A stretch of 64,000 bases of DNA from Bacteroidales bacterium UBA3143 (GCA_002364735.1 DEZB01000066.1:175895-239894), one strand, 5' to 3'. Positions 45,722 through 55,136 are shown, counted from the first letter of the stretch. The notes: generated by a model from the sequence alone, not told the origin. Translations and numbers: made by a program.

Positions 45722-45943
45722 CTAATACTCATCTTCATTAAATAAAAAGTCCTCTTTACTTGGATAGTCTGGCCAAATGTCTTCGATTGATTCAAAAACT
45801 TCGCCTTCATCTTCTATTTCCTGTAAGTTTTCAACTACCTCCATTGGTGCGCCCGAGCGAAGGGCAAAATCCACGAGTTCATCTTTAGTTGCAGGCCATG
45901 GTGCATCTTCTAATTTAGAAGCTAATTCAAGTGTCCAATACAT
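45722..45943 (-). CDS. DUF2795 domain protein
   Basis: A 73-residue acidic protein starting MYWTLELASKLEDAPWPATK, then DELVDFALRSGAPMEVVENL and ending IWPDYPSKEDFLFNEDEY. It is a short, well conserved Bacteroidota protein of the DUF2795 family, whose function is unknown. The frame begins 8 codons earlier (45967) but the conserved protein starts at MYWTL, so 45943 is chosen. It follows the cobalamin adenosyltransferase gene by 79 bases. Confidence 0.85.
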   Translation of the reverse strand: MYWTLELASKLEDAPWPATKDELVDFALRSGAPMEVVENLQEIEDEGEVFESIEDIWPDYPSKEDFLFNEDEY

Positions 45944-46022
45944 ATTTATATCATCCTTTCTTTTCAAAATTTAATTTAATTCTTTCTTTTTCGCAAATGT
46001 AACAAAAAAAATCAATATTGCC

Positions 46023-46577
46023 CTATTTTTGTTCCCAATACATCTCTTTTCCTGTCTTCTGGCATTCAATACGTGCTGTCAAGAAGAAAAAGTCAGATAA
46101 TCTGTTCAAAAATATCAAAATTGACTCATGAATTGGAAATTCATCAGCCACTCTGTAAACATTTCTTTCTGCACGACGACAAATGGTGCGACAAACATGT
46201 GCACGAGCTGCCGACTTGCTTCCTCCTGGAAGAATGAAACGAGAAAGCTTGGGGAGTTTAGCGTCCATATTGTCCATCATTGTTTCCAATGCTTCAATAT
46301 CTTTATCGGTAATAGTTTGAGCAGATGTAGGAGTTTGAGCCTCGGTTTCGGTAGCTAAGTAAGAACCTACAACAAAGAGTTTGTTTTGAATGTATAATAA
46401 AAAATCTTCCAACTCTTTATCCTCTACTTCACATACCAGTAAACCCACAAAGCTGTTGAGTTCGTCAACAGTACCATATGCATCTAATCTGATGTGAGTT
46501 TTCGAAACTCGTTTTCCGCCCACGAGCGAAGTATTACCTTTGTCTCCAGTTTTAGTATAAATAGAACTTTTCTTCAT
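46023..46577 (-). CDS. PduO-type cob(I)yrinic acid a,c-diamide adenosyltransferase
   Basis: A 184-residue ATP:cob(I)alamin adenosyltransferase. The ATP-binding N-terminus is SIYTKTGDKGNTSLVGGKRV, followed by RLDAYGTVDELNSFVGLL; the cobalamin-facing helices hold LSRFILPGGSKSAARAHVCR, TICRRAERNVY and LIFLNRLSDFFFLTAR. These match the trimeric PduO family closely. The enzyme makes adenosylcobalamin for B12-dependent mutases and ribonucleotide reductase. No B12 riboswitch signature or other cobalamin gene was seen nearby. Confidence 0.92.
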   Translation of the reverse strand: MKKSSIYTKTGDKGNTSLVGGKRVSKTHIRLDAYGTVDELNSFVGLLVCEVEDKELEDFLLYIQNKLFVVGSYLATETEAQTPTSAQTITDKDIEALETMMDNMDAKLPKLSRFILPGGSKSAARAHVCRTICRRAERNVYRVADEFPIHESILIFLNRLSDFFFLTARIECQKTGKEMYWEQK

Positions 46578-46654
46578 TGTTCGCTATTATTTCTTTAGGT
46601 AGTTATTTTTATTTGCATTTAAAAGTGAGGTTGAAAACCCTTTTCAATTCTATT

Positions 46655-47323
46655 TTAGAAATAGACGTCATAATTAATCTTCGGCAACGACGATTTTATA
46701 AATCCAATCCCTATTGAACCTAAGTTGAAGCTCATTGTAAATTGCTTCATTTTCTTTATTTCCTCCCACACTATTTTGTTGTGACTGTTACTGTTGATAT
46801 GTTTCAAGACAATAAAGCTTCCCTCTTTTAAACTGTCTTGAATGTTGACTATTGATTCGTCTATAGAGAATGGATACAATGCTAAATCCCAAATAACAGC
46901 ATCATATTTTTTTTTGTCTCCCATTATTCCTTTGCTAAACGTTATATTCCTTTTTTTGTTTGAAAGTAACACTTTTGCAGTTTTAATCTTTTCCTCTTCT
47001 TTTTCAACACACACAAAGGTCGCTTTGCTTGAGCTTGCACCCATATATAACGTATTTATTCCAGAACCCGATCCAATTTCAAGAATATTTTTTGCAGCAA
47101 ATCTGTTTGTTAGGCGAAATAGCAATTCGGCATATTTTATATCTGCTTGCTTTAGCAACCCAGCTTTGTTTATTTTAGTTCTGTTTTGGGCGTAGCTGTA
47201 GTAGCTGTGTGAGCAATGAATGGTGTTTAATATTAAGTCGAATGCAAACGGAGAGTGGACTCCAAAACCGTAAGCATGTCGTAGGCTGTTTATAAATCGG
47301 ATAGGGTTAATGAGAAATATCAC
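46655..47323 (-). CDS. Class I SAM-dependent methyltransferase
   Basis: A 222-residue protein. The SAM-binding motif I is ILEIGSGSGINTLYMGA, acidic motif II is VCVEKEEEKIKTAKVLLSN, and motif III is YDAVIWDLALYPF. The N-terminus (INPIRFINSLRHAYGFGVHS, PFAFDLIL) is typical of a Bacteroidota O-methyltransferase-like group. The acceptor is unknown. It lies 23 bases downstream of ispF on the same strand. Confidence 0.78.
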   Translation of the reverse strand: MIFLINPIRFINSLRHAYGFGVHSPFAFDLILNTIHCSHSYYSYAQNRTKINKAGLLKQADIKYAELLFRLTNRFAAKNILEIGSGSGINTLYMGASSSKATFVCVEKEEEKIKTAKVLLSNKKRNITFSKGIMGDKKKYDAVIWDLALYPFSIDESIVNIQDSLKEGSFIVLKHINSNSHNKIVWEEIKKMKQFTMSFNLGSIGIGFIKSSLPKINYDVYF

Positions 47324-47346
47324 AGATTTAAAAATGTTTTACTTGT

Positions 47347-47826
47347 TTATTGTTTTTGTATTAAAACGACTGCATAAGCTGTAATGCCTTCTTTTCTTCC
47401 CACAAAGCCCATCCTTTCTGATGTTGTTGCTTTTATTGATACATTGTCAAGCTCAATATCTAAAATTGATGACATTTTTTTTTGTATCTCAGGTATGTAA
47501 GGATTTAGTTTGGGTTCTTCAGCACATATAGTAGCGTCTATATTACCAATTGTAAATCCTTTTCCGTGTAAAAGAGCAACTGTTCGCGCAAGAAGTATTT
47601 TACTATCGATATCTTTGTAGTCATCGTCATTGTCGGGAAAGTTGTGACCAATGTCTCTTAAGTTTGCAGCTCCAAGTAGCCCATCGCATATCGCATGTAT
47701 AAGTACATCGGCATCAGAATGGCCATATAGTCCTTTTGGATAATCAATTTTAACTCCGCCAATCCACAACTCTCTTCCCTCTTGCAGACGATGCATATCG
47801 TATCCAAATCCTATTCTAATGTTCAT
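47347..47826 (-). CDS. ispF: 2-C-methyl-D-erythritol 2,4-cyclodiphosphate synthase
   Basis: A 159-residue enzyme of the MEP isoprenoid pathway that cyclises CDP-ME 2-phosphate. Metal ligands are in IGFGYDMHRLQEGR (DxH) and GHSDADVLIHAICDGLLGAA; the C-terminal signature is SIKATTSERMGFVGRKEGIT. Length and motif order are standard. It is a trimer in the cytoplasm. Confidence 0.97.
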   Translation of the reverse strand: MNIRIGFGYDMHRLQEGRELWIGGVKIDYPKGLYGHSDADVLIHAICDGLLGAANLRDIGHNFPDNDDDYKDIDSKILLARTVALLHGKGFTIGNIDATICAEEPKLNPYIPEIQKKMSSILDIELDNVSIKATTSERMGFVGRKEGITAYAVVLIQKQ

Positions 47827-47955
47827 GTGTTTCTTTTTTTTGAGTTATTAAATAACGATATCTATCGAAAAAATGTTCGCATTTTTAAAATGGAAAATGT
47901 ACAGGTCGATTAGTAAAACATCGTTAGAATTGGTCAACAATATCAGTCAATTTAT

Positions 47956-48570
47956 TTACTTTATGTTGAATTCTAACAGTTTTTTATTCTCAATATAACC
48001 TTCTAAATGATCATCAATTAGGACAGGACCAACTCCTGCAGGGGTGCCGGTAAATATCAAATCTCCAATTTTCAATGTGAAAAACTTACTTACATAAGCA
48101 ATAATTTTGTCTATTGAGTAGATCATGTCGTGCGTATTGCCTTGTTGAACAGTTTCAGCGTTGATGTTTAAGTGAAAATTTATGTTTTGTATATCTTCAA
48201 ACAAATCTTTCGAAATAAAATTTCCGATAGCTGCTGAATTGTCAAATCCTTTTGATATTTCCCATGGTAGACCTTTTTCTTTTAGATTTCGCTGGAGGTC
48301 ACGTGCCGTAAAGTCAATGCCAACTGTTATATCCTCATAATAACGGTGCGCAAACTCTTCAGCAATATTTTTACCCAAGCGATTTATTTTCACAACAATC
48401 TCGGTTTCGTAATGTATCTCTTCAGAAAAATCGGGGATAAAAAAAGGCTTACCATCTTTTAGTTGAGCCGATTCGGGTTTCATGAAAATGACGGGTTCTG
48501 AACTACTAAAAGTTCTTTTCATTTCTTGGTTATGCGACTCATAATTGAGCCCTACAGCTATTATTTTCAT
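47956..48570 (-). CDS. Fumarylacetoacetate hydrolase family protein
   Basis: A 204-residue FAH-fold enzyme. VGLNYESHNQEMKR holds the general-base region, and metal ligands lie in IHYETEIVVKINRLGKNI (ExE) and TVGIDFTARDLQRNLKEKG. The C-terminal FTGTPAGVGPV is the family signature. The short length matches acylpyruvase/oxaloacetate decarboxylase types rather than true FAH. It lies 40 bases after rex on the same strand. Confidence 0.87.
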   Translation of the reverse strand: MKIIAVGLNYESHNQEMKRTFSSSEPVIFMKPESAQLKDGKPFFIPDFSEEIHYETEIVVKINRLGKNIAEEFAHRYYEDITVGIDFTARDLQRNLKEKGLPWEISKGFDNSAAIGNFISKDLFEDIQNINFHLNINAETVQQGNTHDMIYSIDKIIAYVSKFFTLKIGDLIFTGTPAGVGPVLIDDHLEGYIENKKLLEFNIK

Positions 48571-48609
48571 TATGGTGAAGTGTGTGTTATTATTAGTAGT
48601 AGCTAACTT

Positions 48610-49272
48610 TTATTCCTTTTCTTCAGTTGATGAGCTTGCTGCTAATCGGTTAAACATTACTGCTAAATGAGCATACAATGATGTATTTTGTAAAACTGTA
48701 TGTTCGGGAACTCTAATTCTAAAAGGAGTGAAATTCCAAATGGCGCGGATGCCGTTTTGTATCAAAAAATCAGCAGCTTCTTGGGCGTTATCAGGCGGAA
48801 CAGTGAGTATGCCAATATCTGCTTTTAAGTCTTTGTTTCGTTTCCCAAATTCTGACACATCATACACAGGTATGTTATTTATTTTTGTTCCAACTTTAGC
48901 TTTATCAACATCAAATCCAGCAAAAATCTTAAGTCCATACTGCTCTAATCCAGAATCGCTGAGGAGTGCACCTCCCAAACTGCCCACCCCCAGGACAACG
49001 GCCCTGTGTTGGGATGTAAAACCCAAAAACCTCTCCATCACCTCAATAAGAAGAGCTATTTCATAACCCACACGTGTTTTGCCACTGACATTCACATAAG
49101 ATAAATCTTTTGCTATTTGAGTGGAAGAAACATTTATTTTTTTTGCAAGTTGAGTTGAAGAAACGTGCGTTAAGCCTTTCTTCTGAAGCAATTTAATATA
49201 AGCCAAATACCACGGTAGTCTCCTTAACGCAGGTTCTGGTATATTCCAATTGGGTACGGAAGAATTGAGCAT
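48610..49272 (-). CDS. rex: Redox-sensing repressor Rex
   Basis: A 220-residue repressor. An N-terminal winged helix (LRRLPWYLAYIKLLQKKGLT, VSSTQLAKKINVSSTQIAKD, LSYVNVSGKTRVGYE) is followed by a Rossmann domain (VVLGVGSLGGALLSDSGL, IFAGFDVDKAKVGTKI, IGILTVPPDNAQEAADFLIQ) that binds NADH, and a C-terminal swap helix (YAHLAVMFNRLAA). Rex releases DNA when NADH/NAD+ rises and controls fermentation and respiration genes. A TTGTGA-type Rex site was not found in the upstream region. Confidence 0.95.
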   Translation of the reverse strand: MLNSSVPNWNIPEPALRRLPWYLAYIKLLQKKGLTHVSSTQLAKKINVSSTQIAKDLSYVNVSGKTRVGYEIALLIEVMERFLGFTSQHRAVVLGVGSLGGALLSDSGLEQYGLKIFAGFDVDKAKVGTKINNIPVYDVSEFGKRNKDLKADIGILTVPPDNAQEAADFLIQNGIRAIWNFTPFRIRVPEHTVLQNTSLYAHLAVMFNRLAASSSTEEKE

Positions 49273-49318
49273 AATGGTCTAAGAATTTATCTTATGTATA
49301 TTGTAAGAGTATGAGGTG

Positions 49319-49326
49319 CAAAGTTA
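49319..49326 (-). promoter_or_regulatory. -7 promoter element of rex
   Basis: The minus strand reads TAACTTTG, a TAnnTTTG match, 47 bases before the rex ATG. The -33 element is not clear. Confidence 0.45.
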
Positions 49327-49640
49327 TCTTTTTTTGTTGAACTTAATTCCAATAAAAGAAATATTTCTTTAATAGATTATCCTGCTCTCTATAAACACGC
49401 TATTTCATTTTTTGTTTTAGTTGATATTATTTCGAACTGTTCCTTATGAACTACCTTTTACAAAACAGAGCAAGGAGCTATTGCTCTCTGATAATATTGA
49501 AAAGTCGACTATTTTTGTAAATTTGTAATAGATTGATGTTTATCGTTGAGATCATACTGTAATGCAGTGATTGTTTATAATTTGAATTAAACAAAGCTGG
49601 TGACATCTTTCTCAAACAATAAATTTACAGCCCAATTTAA
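49327..49640. other. AT-rich stretch upstream of rex and the glycosylase pseudogene
   Basis: About 310 AT-rich bases between divergent genes. I see no repeat, RNA gene or small ORF with support. Confidence 0.4.
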
Positions 49641-50252
49641 ATGGAAATAACTAAACAACCCAATTCAAATGAAAATATAGAACGTCATCCCTTTGGCACT
49701 TTTATATCTTCTAATGTAAAAGTTATGATGATTGGTAGCTTTCCGCCTCCAAGGTCTAAATGGAGAATGGAATTCTACTATCCAAACTTTCACAATGATA
49801 TGTGGCGCATATTTGGATTGGTGTTTTTCGAGAACAAAGACTACTTTGTCAGTAAAGAAGGTAAGTCATTTGATGTAGGTCGTTTGAGTACTTTTTTAAT
49901 AGAAAAGGGAATTGGTATAGCTGACATGGGCGAGGAGATAAAACGCCTATAGAATAATGCCTCCGACAAGCATTTAGAAATAGTAAAACCTTTAGATGTT
50001 ACTGCTCTGCTTCCCCAAATTCCCTTGTGTCATGCATTTATCACTGCTGGAGAAAAGGCAACAGAAACACTTAGGATGCATATATCAGATAAAATGAAAC
50101 AACCTCCAGTTGGAGGTTGTCAATCATTTAATCATATTGGCAGAACGTTTAGTTTCTATCGACTACCTTCATCGTCACGTGCCTATCCGATGCCACTAAT
50201 CAAAAAAGCTGAAATTTATAAACAATGCTTTATAGATCTTGGCATCTTATAG
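49641..50252 (+). pseudogene. Uracil-DNA glycosylase family gene broken by one amber codon
   Basis: Codons 1-103 encode a normal start (HPFGTFISSNVKVMMIGSFP, then PRSKWRMEFYYPNFHNDMWR) of a uracil-DNA glycosylase-family protein with its GSFPPP loop. A TAG follows at 49950-49952. In the same frame the protein then continues (NNASDKHLEIVKPLDV, HAFITAGEKATETL, FYRLPSSSRAYP with the second catalytic block) to a stop at 50252. Removing one codon would give a complete 203-residue enzyme that removes deaminated bases from DNA. CAG or AAG to TAG is the simplest origin. The rest is uneroded, so the change is recent, an assembly error, or read through. Confidence 0.85.
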
Positions 50253-50282
50253 CAATCAGATTTGCTTCATTGAGGTAGGGTT

Positions 50283-50693
50283 CTATTCAATTGCAATGCC
50301 CATATCATTTATAGGACTCAGCTTTTTAATGTTTTGAGTTTTAATGATAGGTACGAGTTTTTTGGTTACGATTTCTTTGAAGTATGGTGCTTTGTTGTGC
50401 AAATCCACAGCTGCTTTGTTTTCATAACATTCATAAATGAAAACAGTGTTAGGATGCTCTGCACTCAATAGCAAATCATATGAGATGCAGCCTTCTTCGT
50501 TTTCATACGTTTGGTTTTGCATTTCGGTAAGCAGCTCAATGGCAAGTCCCATGTCATTTGCATCAAACGAGAACTCAACAAAAAGCACAACAGGTTTTTC
50601 GTCGTCATTAACAATTTGATTGTTAGCAAACACACTGTTTGAGAAAATCAATGAAATAGAAAAAAATAAAACTTGTAATAAGTGTCGATTCAT
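50283..50693 (-). CDS. Exported antibiotic biosynthesis monooxygenase (ABM) domain protein
   Basis: A 136-residue protein with a signal peptide (residues 1-23, ending NSVFA) and one ABM ferredoxin-like domain: VVLFVEFSFDANDMGLAIEL, NEEGCISYDLLLSAEHPNTV, and FIYECYENKAAVDLHNKAPY. ABM proteins include cofactor-free quinol monooxygenases and heme-degrading enzymes. An exported version is less usual; substrate unknown. It is the last gene of a row with DUF3108 and the Ig-like lipoprotein, 15 bases after DUF3108. Confidence 0.78.
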   Translation of the reverse strand: MNRHLLQVLFFSISLIFSNSVFANNQIVNDDEKPVVLFVEFSFDANDMGLAIELLTEMQNQTYENEEGCISYDLLLSAEHPNTVFIYECYENKAAVDLHNKAPYFKEIVTKKLVPIIKTQNIKKLSPINDMGIAIE

Positions 50694-50708
50694 AACTTTA
50701 GTTTTGAA

Positions 50709-51521
50709 TTAATTAAGTGGATGTTTATTACCTGAAAAATCTTTTAGCACTACGCGCATTTCTCCTATTTTTAGCTTTGAGTTAATTTGAAGTGGAAGCT
50801 TGTTCTCGTCATCCGTAATCCAAACCCTCATTGCCTCTTCTTGATCTACAAAAGCTTTGTCCAAAATCATTAATGAAAGTTCAATAGCATTGTATGTATT
50901 TCCGTTATTTACTTTCATGCTGCTTTTGCCCAAGTATCTAATGTACATATTCACTAAGCGCTTGCCAGTAATGAATTGTACTTGTGTATTGTCTCCACGT
51001 TGCATATTCGAGTAGTTGAGCGTGCGCGCAAAAGCTAATATTGACATCATATCATAAGTACACCTATCGGTGATGATGTTTTCGTCAAATGAAAGTTCAC
51101 CATTTCTATGGCGAATAGTTCTAATGGAGGTTTTACCATTTTGGTATTTATAAATTTGTCTTTCGCGCCTATAGTCTTTCATCTCGTTAGCACCTTTTAC
51201 AAACAAAAGAGGCACCAAGTTTTTATCCATATAGCTGGTTAAGGTGTCATCAATGCTGTATAAGCTCCCTATCAACCCACTGGTAGACGCATGAAGGGTT
51301 AGTTTGTAGGCATCAGTACTATTGTAGGTTGTTGACTCTGTATTTAGAGTAGCATTCCCACCTTTCATATTAACAATGCCGTACTTATAATACAAGTCGT
51401 ACGTTAATTTCTCTCCAGCTTCAAATGCGTTGTTTACAATTTTAGTTTGTCCGTTTAAAACGGTGTAGCTAAAAATTGAAAATAGTAAAGCAAAAGATAT
51501 ATGTAATTTTTTATTTCTCAT
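50709..51521 (-). CDS. DUF3108 exported protein
   Basis: A 270-residue protein with a signal peptide (ISFALLFSIFSYTVLNGQ) and the DUF3108 pattern: AFEAGEKLTYDLYYKYGIVN, YKLTLHASTSGLIGSLYSID, then DRCTYDMMSILAFARTL and the C-terminal EEAMRVWITDDENKLPLQIN. These periplasmic beta-rich proteins are of unknown function and probably belong to the cell envelope. It sits between the Ig-like lipoprotein and the ABM gene. Confidence 0.83.
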   Translation of the reverse strand: MRNKKLHISFALLFSIFSYTVLNGQTKIVNNAFEAGEKLTYDLYYKYGIVNMKGGNATLNTESTTYNSTDAYKLTLHASTSGLIGSLYSIDDTLTSYMDKNLVPLLFVKGANEMKDYRRERQIYKYQNGKTSIRTIRHRNGELSFDENIITDRCTYDMMSILAFARTLNYSNMQRGDNTQVQFITGKRLVNMYIRYLGKSSMKVNNGNTYNAIELSLMILDKAFVDQEEAMRVWITDDENKLPLQINSKLKIGEMRVVLKDFSGNKHPLN

Positions 51522-51591
51522 TATGTTGTAAATAAATTTTTTTTATTGTTTCATGAAGGAGCAAAGAAGTAGAATAAATGTAATGGATAAA

Positions 51592-53562
51592 TTATCTCCT
51601 ATTGTTTGGTTGTTGCATACCACCCATACCGCCACGGTTCATCGATTGATTTGATGTGCCTTGAGAGTTTCTATTTTGTGATTGTCTTCTATCTCTTTCT
51701 TCTTCGTTTCTATTTCGTTGTTTCTTTTTTTCTTCAGGTTTGTTTTTAGTAATTTCTAATGGTTTTTGTTTGAAAGCTGGTTGCTCGTTTAAATCCCACG
51801 ACTCTTCGTGATTCGTAAATGCCCTTATTTCATACAATTTTGGATTATAGTACACCATTTCAGGCTGACGCTTTAATTCATAGTTTCCAGTTGTCCATTC
51901 TCCATCTTCATTTTCATCAATAACAAGACGGGCATACAATTTACCTGGTTTTAAATCCATAAAAAGAGCTTCGTTGTTTCTGACACTTTTTTTTCTGAAA
52001 GGTTTATCCTGCGTGTCTAACAACTCTACAAAAGCCACTTTACCTTCAGGTAAACCATCTATAGCGAATAGTAGATTTCCATACTCTTCGAGTTTTTTTA
52101 CAGTAAACACTTGTTCAATTTTATTGTTGTGAAGACCATATGGGCTAACAAATACTGCCGAATCAATCAAGAGTTTATATTTTTCTCCCGGCTCCCATTT
52201 ATATTGCATTTTGTAAAATCGTGCGTTTAAGGAGTCAGATAGAAGGTTGTATTCAATAGGCACAAATAGTGAATCTACTTCATGTAGAATTTTTATTTCT
52301 GCTGAATCGAAGTTCAGTATAGGCTGTTCAAACTCAATGGAGAGAGGGTTGTATATTTCGTGTGAAGACTGCACATTATGTCGAATGTTCATAAACTTAA
52401 TGGGAGCTTCCTCTTCCTTTTTCTTATCTTTTTCCGATTTCCTTTTTTTGCTTTCTCTAAAAGTGAAATTGAGCGTGTCTGTATTTAATATATGATTATT
52501 GAGCGTATCTGTTTGCAAATAATCAACTTTCAATTTTATTGTATCTGATTGATAAATCAAAGAGTCCGTTATCCAGATAGAAACGGTGTCGTTTGTAACA
52601 CTGCTTTCTTTCACAAACCAATTATCTGAAGTAGCTTTAGGAGAAAGCAGTGTAAGTTGTGCTTCATCTGTGGGAGCAGCAAAGTATAAATCAAGCTTGT
52701 GAGGAACCATACGTTCGTGCTTTTGTAAGTATTGTCGTTTGAAGCCTGACTCAAACGATCTTAAAATTAAATTGTCGGGCAAAAAGCGTGTGTATTTTAC
52801 TTCGTATATAGTGTCTATGGTTAGGCTATCCTTAAAAATTGTGTCGTTACGAAATGCTTCAACAGTCGAAGGGATAAGGATTGAATCTAAAAAAGCAATT
52901 TCCTCTTGTGGATTATCATATGTGTAGCTCCTGTTTAAATCTCGCAAAGCGTATAGCTTATATTTTCCTTCTGCAACGCCTTTGATGGTGAATGTACCAC
53001 GTGAGTTAGTTCTGGAAATACGCTCAAAGGGTATGTTTGTAAAAGCTGTGTCGTTAAAATTAGAATGAATACCGACGTAAATTCCTTGAGCAGGTTCTAA
53101 GTATTCAGCAGCAAGCACAATCCCCGAGATTGCCATTGAGTCTAACTCCTCGCCTGTTGAGAATGAAAGAGCAAAATTTTCTAATGTGTTTCCTTCATTG
53201 TTATCTACAATGGCATCAGTAAAGTCGATGGTGTAAGTAGTATTTGGTTTTAATTCATCTTCTAATTCAACAATTACTTTTCGTCCTTGTGCCTTAATTA
53301 CAGGGAAACTCTGTTGTGGAGGAGCAATAATTACTTTATCCATTGGTTTCTCTACCTTCACATTTTCATCAAAAAGGATTTCAATTTTAGATCTATTGCT
53401 ATTTGTTGCATTAAAGACGGGAGTTGATTTTACAACTTTTGGTGGATCTACATCATACAAACCTCCTGTTGGAGCAGCAATGTTTGCGCAAGCATAAAAA
53501 AACATTAAGCTACCAATGACGTATAAAATTCTTATGATAAAGCTTTTGTTTATTGAGCACAT
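51592..53562 (-). CDS. Ig-like domain lipoprotein
   Basis: A 656-residue surface or periplasmic lipoprotein. From ATG 53562 the signal is SFIIRILYVIGSLMFFYACA with lipidation Cys in YACA. The mature start (APTGGLYDVDPPKVVKSTP, then SKIEILFDENVKVEKP) is a bacterial Ig-like (Ig_5) domain with a typical FTDAIVDNNEGNTLENFALS. A Cna-B-like segment (GTFTIKGVAEGKYKLYALRD) follows, and the C-terminus is low complexity (Gln, Asn, Arg, Gly; GMGGMQQPNNRR). The frame extends to 53613, but a -7 element (TATTTTTG, minus strand, 53598-53591) lies between, which supports 53562. It precedes DUF3108. Confidence 0.82.
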   Translation of the reverse strand: MCSINKSFIIRILYVIGSLMFFYACANIAAPTGGLYDVDPPKVVKSTPVFNATNSNRSKIEILFDENVKVEKPMDKVIIAPPQQSFPVIKAQGRKVIVELEDELKPNTTYTIDFTDAIVDNNEGNTLENFALSFSTGEELDSMAISGIVLAAEYLEPAQGIYVGIHSNFNDTAFTNIPFERISRTNSRGTFTIKGVAEGKYKLYALRDLNRSYTYDNPQEEIAFLDSILIPSTVEAFRNDTIFKDSLTIDTIYEVKYTRFLPDNLILRSFESGFKRQYLQKHERMVPHKLDLYFAAPTDEAQLTLLSPKATSDNWFVKESSVTNDTVSIWITDSLIYQSDTIKLKVDYLQTDTLNNHILNTDTLNFTFRESKKRKSEKDKKKEEEAPIKFMNIRHNVQSSHEIYNPLSIEFEQPILNFDSAEIKILHEVDSLFVPIEYNLLSDSLNARFYKMQYKWEPGEKYKLLIDSAVFVSPYGLHNNKIEQVFTVKKLEEYGNLLFAIDGLPEGKVAFVELLDTQDKPFRKKSVRNNEALFMDLKPGKLYARLVIDENEDGEWTTGNYELKRQPEMVYYNPKLYEIRAFTNHEESWDLNEQPAFKQKPLEITKNKPEEKKKQRNRNEEERDRRQSQNRNSQGTSNQSMNRGGMGGMQQPNNRR

Positions 53563-53590
53563 ATTTAGGAATTGTAATTTATTAATCTTG

Positions 53591-53598
53591 CAAAAATA
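53591..53598 (-). promoter_or_regulatory. -7 promoter element of the Ig-like lipoprotein row
   Basis: The minus strand reads TATTTTTG, a TAnnTTTG match, 28 bases before ATG 53562 and downstream of the ATG at 53613. Confidence 0.4.
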
Positions 53599-53666
53599 CA
53601 ACGTTTTACGCAAGAATTTAAAAACGGGCTGCCAAAAATAAGTAAATCAGATGTTTTTATTGAAAT

Positions 53667-54980
53667 TTAAATTGATTCTTGCTTTGCAGAAAGAATATGG
53701 TAGCCAATTTTACAATACAAACACTTCTGTTTATCGCAATATTCTTTTTTTAGCTGTATGAGCGATTGAGTATCTGCCGCATTGAGAGGATTAATGGCAT
53801 GCTTCTTAAATTCAGTGATGATACTGTTCCTTTCTGGTTTCAAGTCCTCTAATATATCAAGTGCACGTGTACAATATTTCTCAATGTTGTTTTTCTTGCC
53901 ATAAGCAAAAAGAATGGGTGCTACTGTGTTGATAAGAATTACGTTGATTGAGGCATCACCCGTATATTTACTTTTCTTTTTAGATGCTTTGCCGAAGGTA
54001 TAGTGGGTTTGCCAATACTCTGAAGCATTGATGTGAAAAAACAAGCGAAGAAGAGATTCATCCTCTTTCTCTAGTATTTTGGAAAATATTCTTTTAGATT
54101 GTTGTAAAATTGCGGCCAACTGAGCAATACGCAATTGTGGAAAACCTTGTGGGCGAACACGCAATGATTTGAACAAGTATCCATCTAAGTTTTTTAATGT
54201 GTATTTTTTCTGAAGAAAATGATACTCTTTTTTCAATTGAAGGTAGTAGTCATCCATTATCATCTCGTCCTCCAATAGACCTGCTTGTCCAAATAATAAA
54301 GCTTCTATTTGAAAGATATTATCGCTGTGTTTATGTATGTAAAAATAAGGTAAACTCAATGCCAAACGTTCAAATATTTCAGCGTTTAAACCAAAACCAA
54401 AGTTACGCGCTAATAGCACATAGAATGTCTCGTCCCAAGAATTGTTGAACTTGTCCAACACCTTGTATATATCGTTAGTTTTTCTTTCCAACCTTTCAGC
54501 TAAGAGTGCGTACAGCCATGGGTTTAAGTATATTTTAGGAATAGATGCCAGCTTACTGCTACATGGAATAGTGAAATGAGAGGAAAGAAGGTCTGCGTAA
54601 TTTTTGGTAACGTTCTGAGGAGCTTCAATTTCAATTTGAGGTAACTTTCGTCCTTCTTGGGTGAATACATCGCAATCTATCCGTTCTACAACGTGTAATA
54701 TAATGGAGTTGTAAGCAGAATCGGTGTGGTGGTTATGCCTTTTCCAGTCTGAAGATGATTTATGAATTTCAATGTTTCCTGCCCAAATTTTATCTCTGGC
54801 TTTTATTTTAGCATTAAAAAAATCTGGCCCTGCATTTGAATTTAACATGCCAGCATCAATAATTTCGATCTCATCTCCTTCTGTAGTAACAAAATGATTG
54901 TTTACATAGAGCTTAAATTTCCAAATATAGTGTAGTAATTGTTCAGGATGATTCACGTCGTTTTTATTTGTGAATTTCAA
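53667..54980 (-). CDS. DUF2851 family protein
   Basis: A 437-residue soluble protein with the DUF2851 N-terminus: LLHYIWKFKLYVNNHFVTTE, IIDAGMLNSNAGPDFFNAKI and WAGNIEIHKSSSDWKRHNHH. A central helical part holds RVRPQGFPQLRIAQLAAIL, and the C-terminus has four Cys in two pairs (CDKQKCLYCKIGYHIL), a likely zinc-binding end. The family is common in Bacteroidota, has a nuclease-like conserved N-terminus, and lacks a proven function. It is on the same strand as the Ig-like lipoprotein, 53 bases from its longest possible frame. Confidence 0.83.
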   Translation of the reverse strand: MKFTNKNDVNHPEQLLHYIWKFKLYVNNHFVTTEGDEIEIIDAGMLNSNAGPDFFNAKIKARDKIWAGNIEIHKSSSDWKRHNHHTDSAYNSIILHVVERIDCDVFTQEGRKLPQIEIEAPQNVTKNYADLLSSHFTIPCSSKLASIPKIYLNPWLYALLAERLERKTNDIYKVLDKFNNSWDETFYVLLARNFGFGLNAEIFERLALSLPYFYIHKHSDNIFQIEALLFGQAGLLEDEMIMDDYYLQLKKEYHFLQKKYTLKNLDGYLFKSLRVRPQGFPQLRIAQLAAILQQSKRIFSKILEKEDESLLRLFFHINASEYWQTHYTFGKASKKKSKYTGDASINVILINTVAPILFAYGKKNNIEKYCTRALDILEDLKPERNSIITEFKKHAINPLNAADTQSLIQLKKEYCDKQKCLYCKIGYHILSAKQESI

Positions 54981-55077
54981 ATATATAACTTTCTAATTTA
55001 ATTGCAAAAAATAACTAAAGAATTCCCTGCTATTATCTGTTTTTAAGCCTGATGGTTTATTATCCGTCCATATTTAG

Positions 55078-55085
55078 TAGATTTG
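55078..55085 (+). promoter_or_regulatory. -7 promoter element of the cysteine desulfidase gene
   Basis: TAGATTTG matches TAnnTTTG and lies 51 bases before ATG 55137. A clear -33 element is not seen. Confidence 0.4.
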
Positions 55086-55136
55086 CATTAAATTGAAAAG
55101 CAAAAACATCAACGCTTTTTCAATAAAAATTCGAAT

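Noticed and set aside
46023..46654. Cobalamin riboswitch upstream of the adenosyltransferase gene
   Set aside because: The 77-base gap is too short for the aptamer, and no B12-box sequence is seen.
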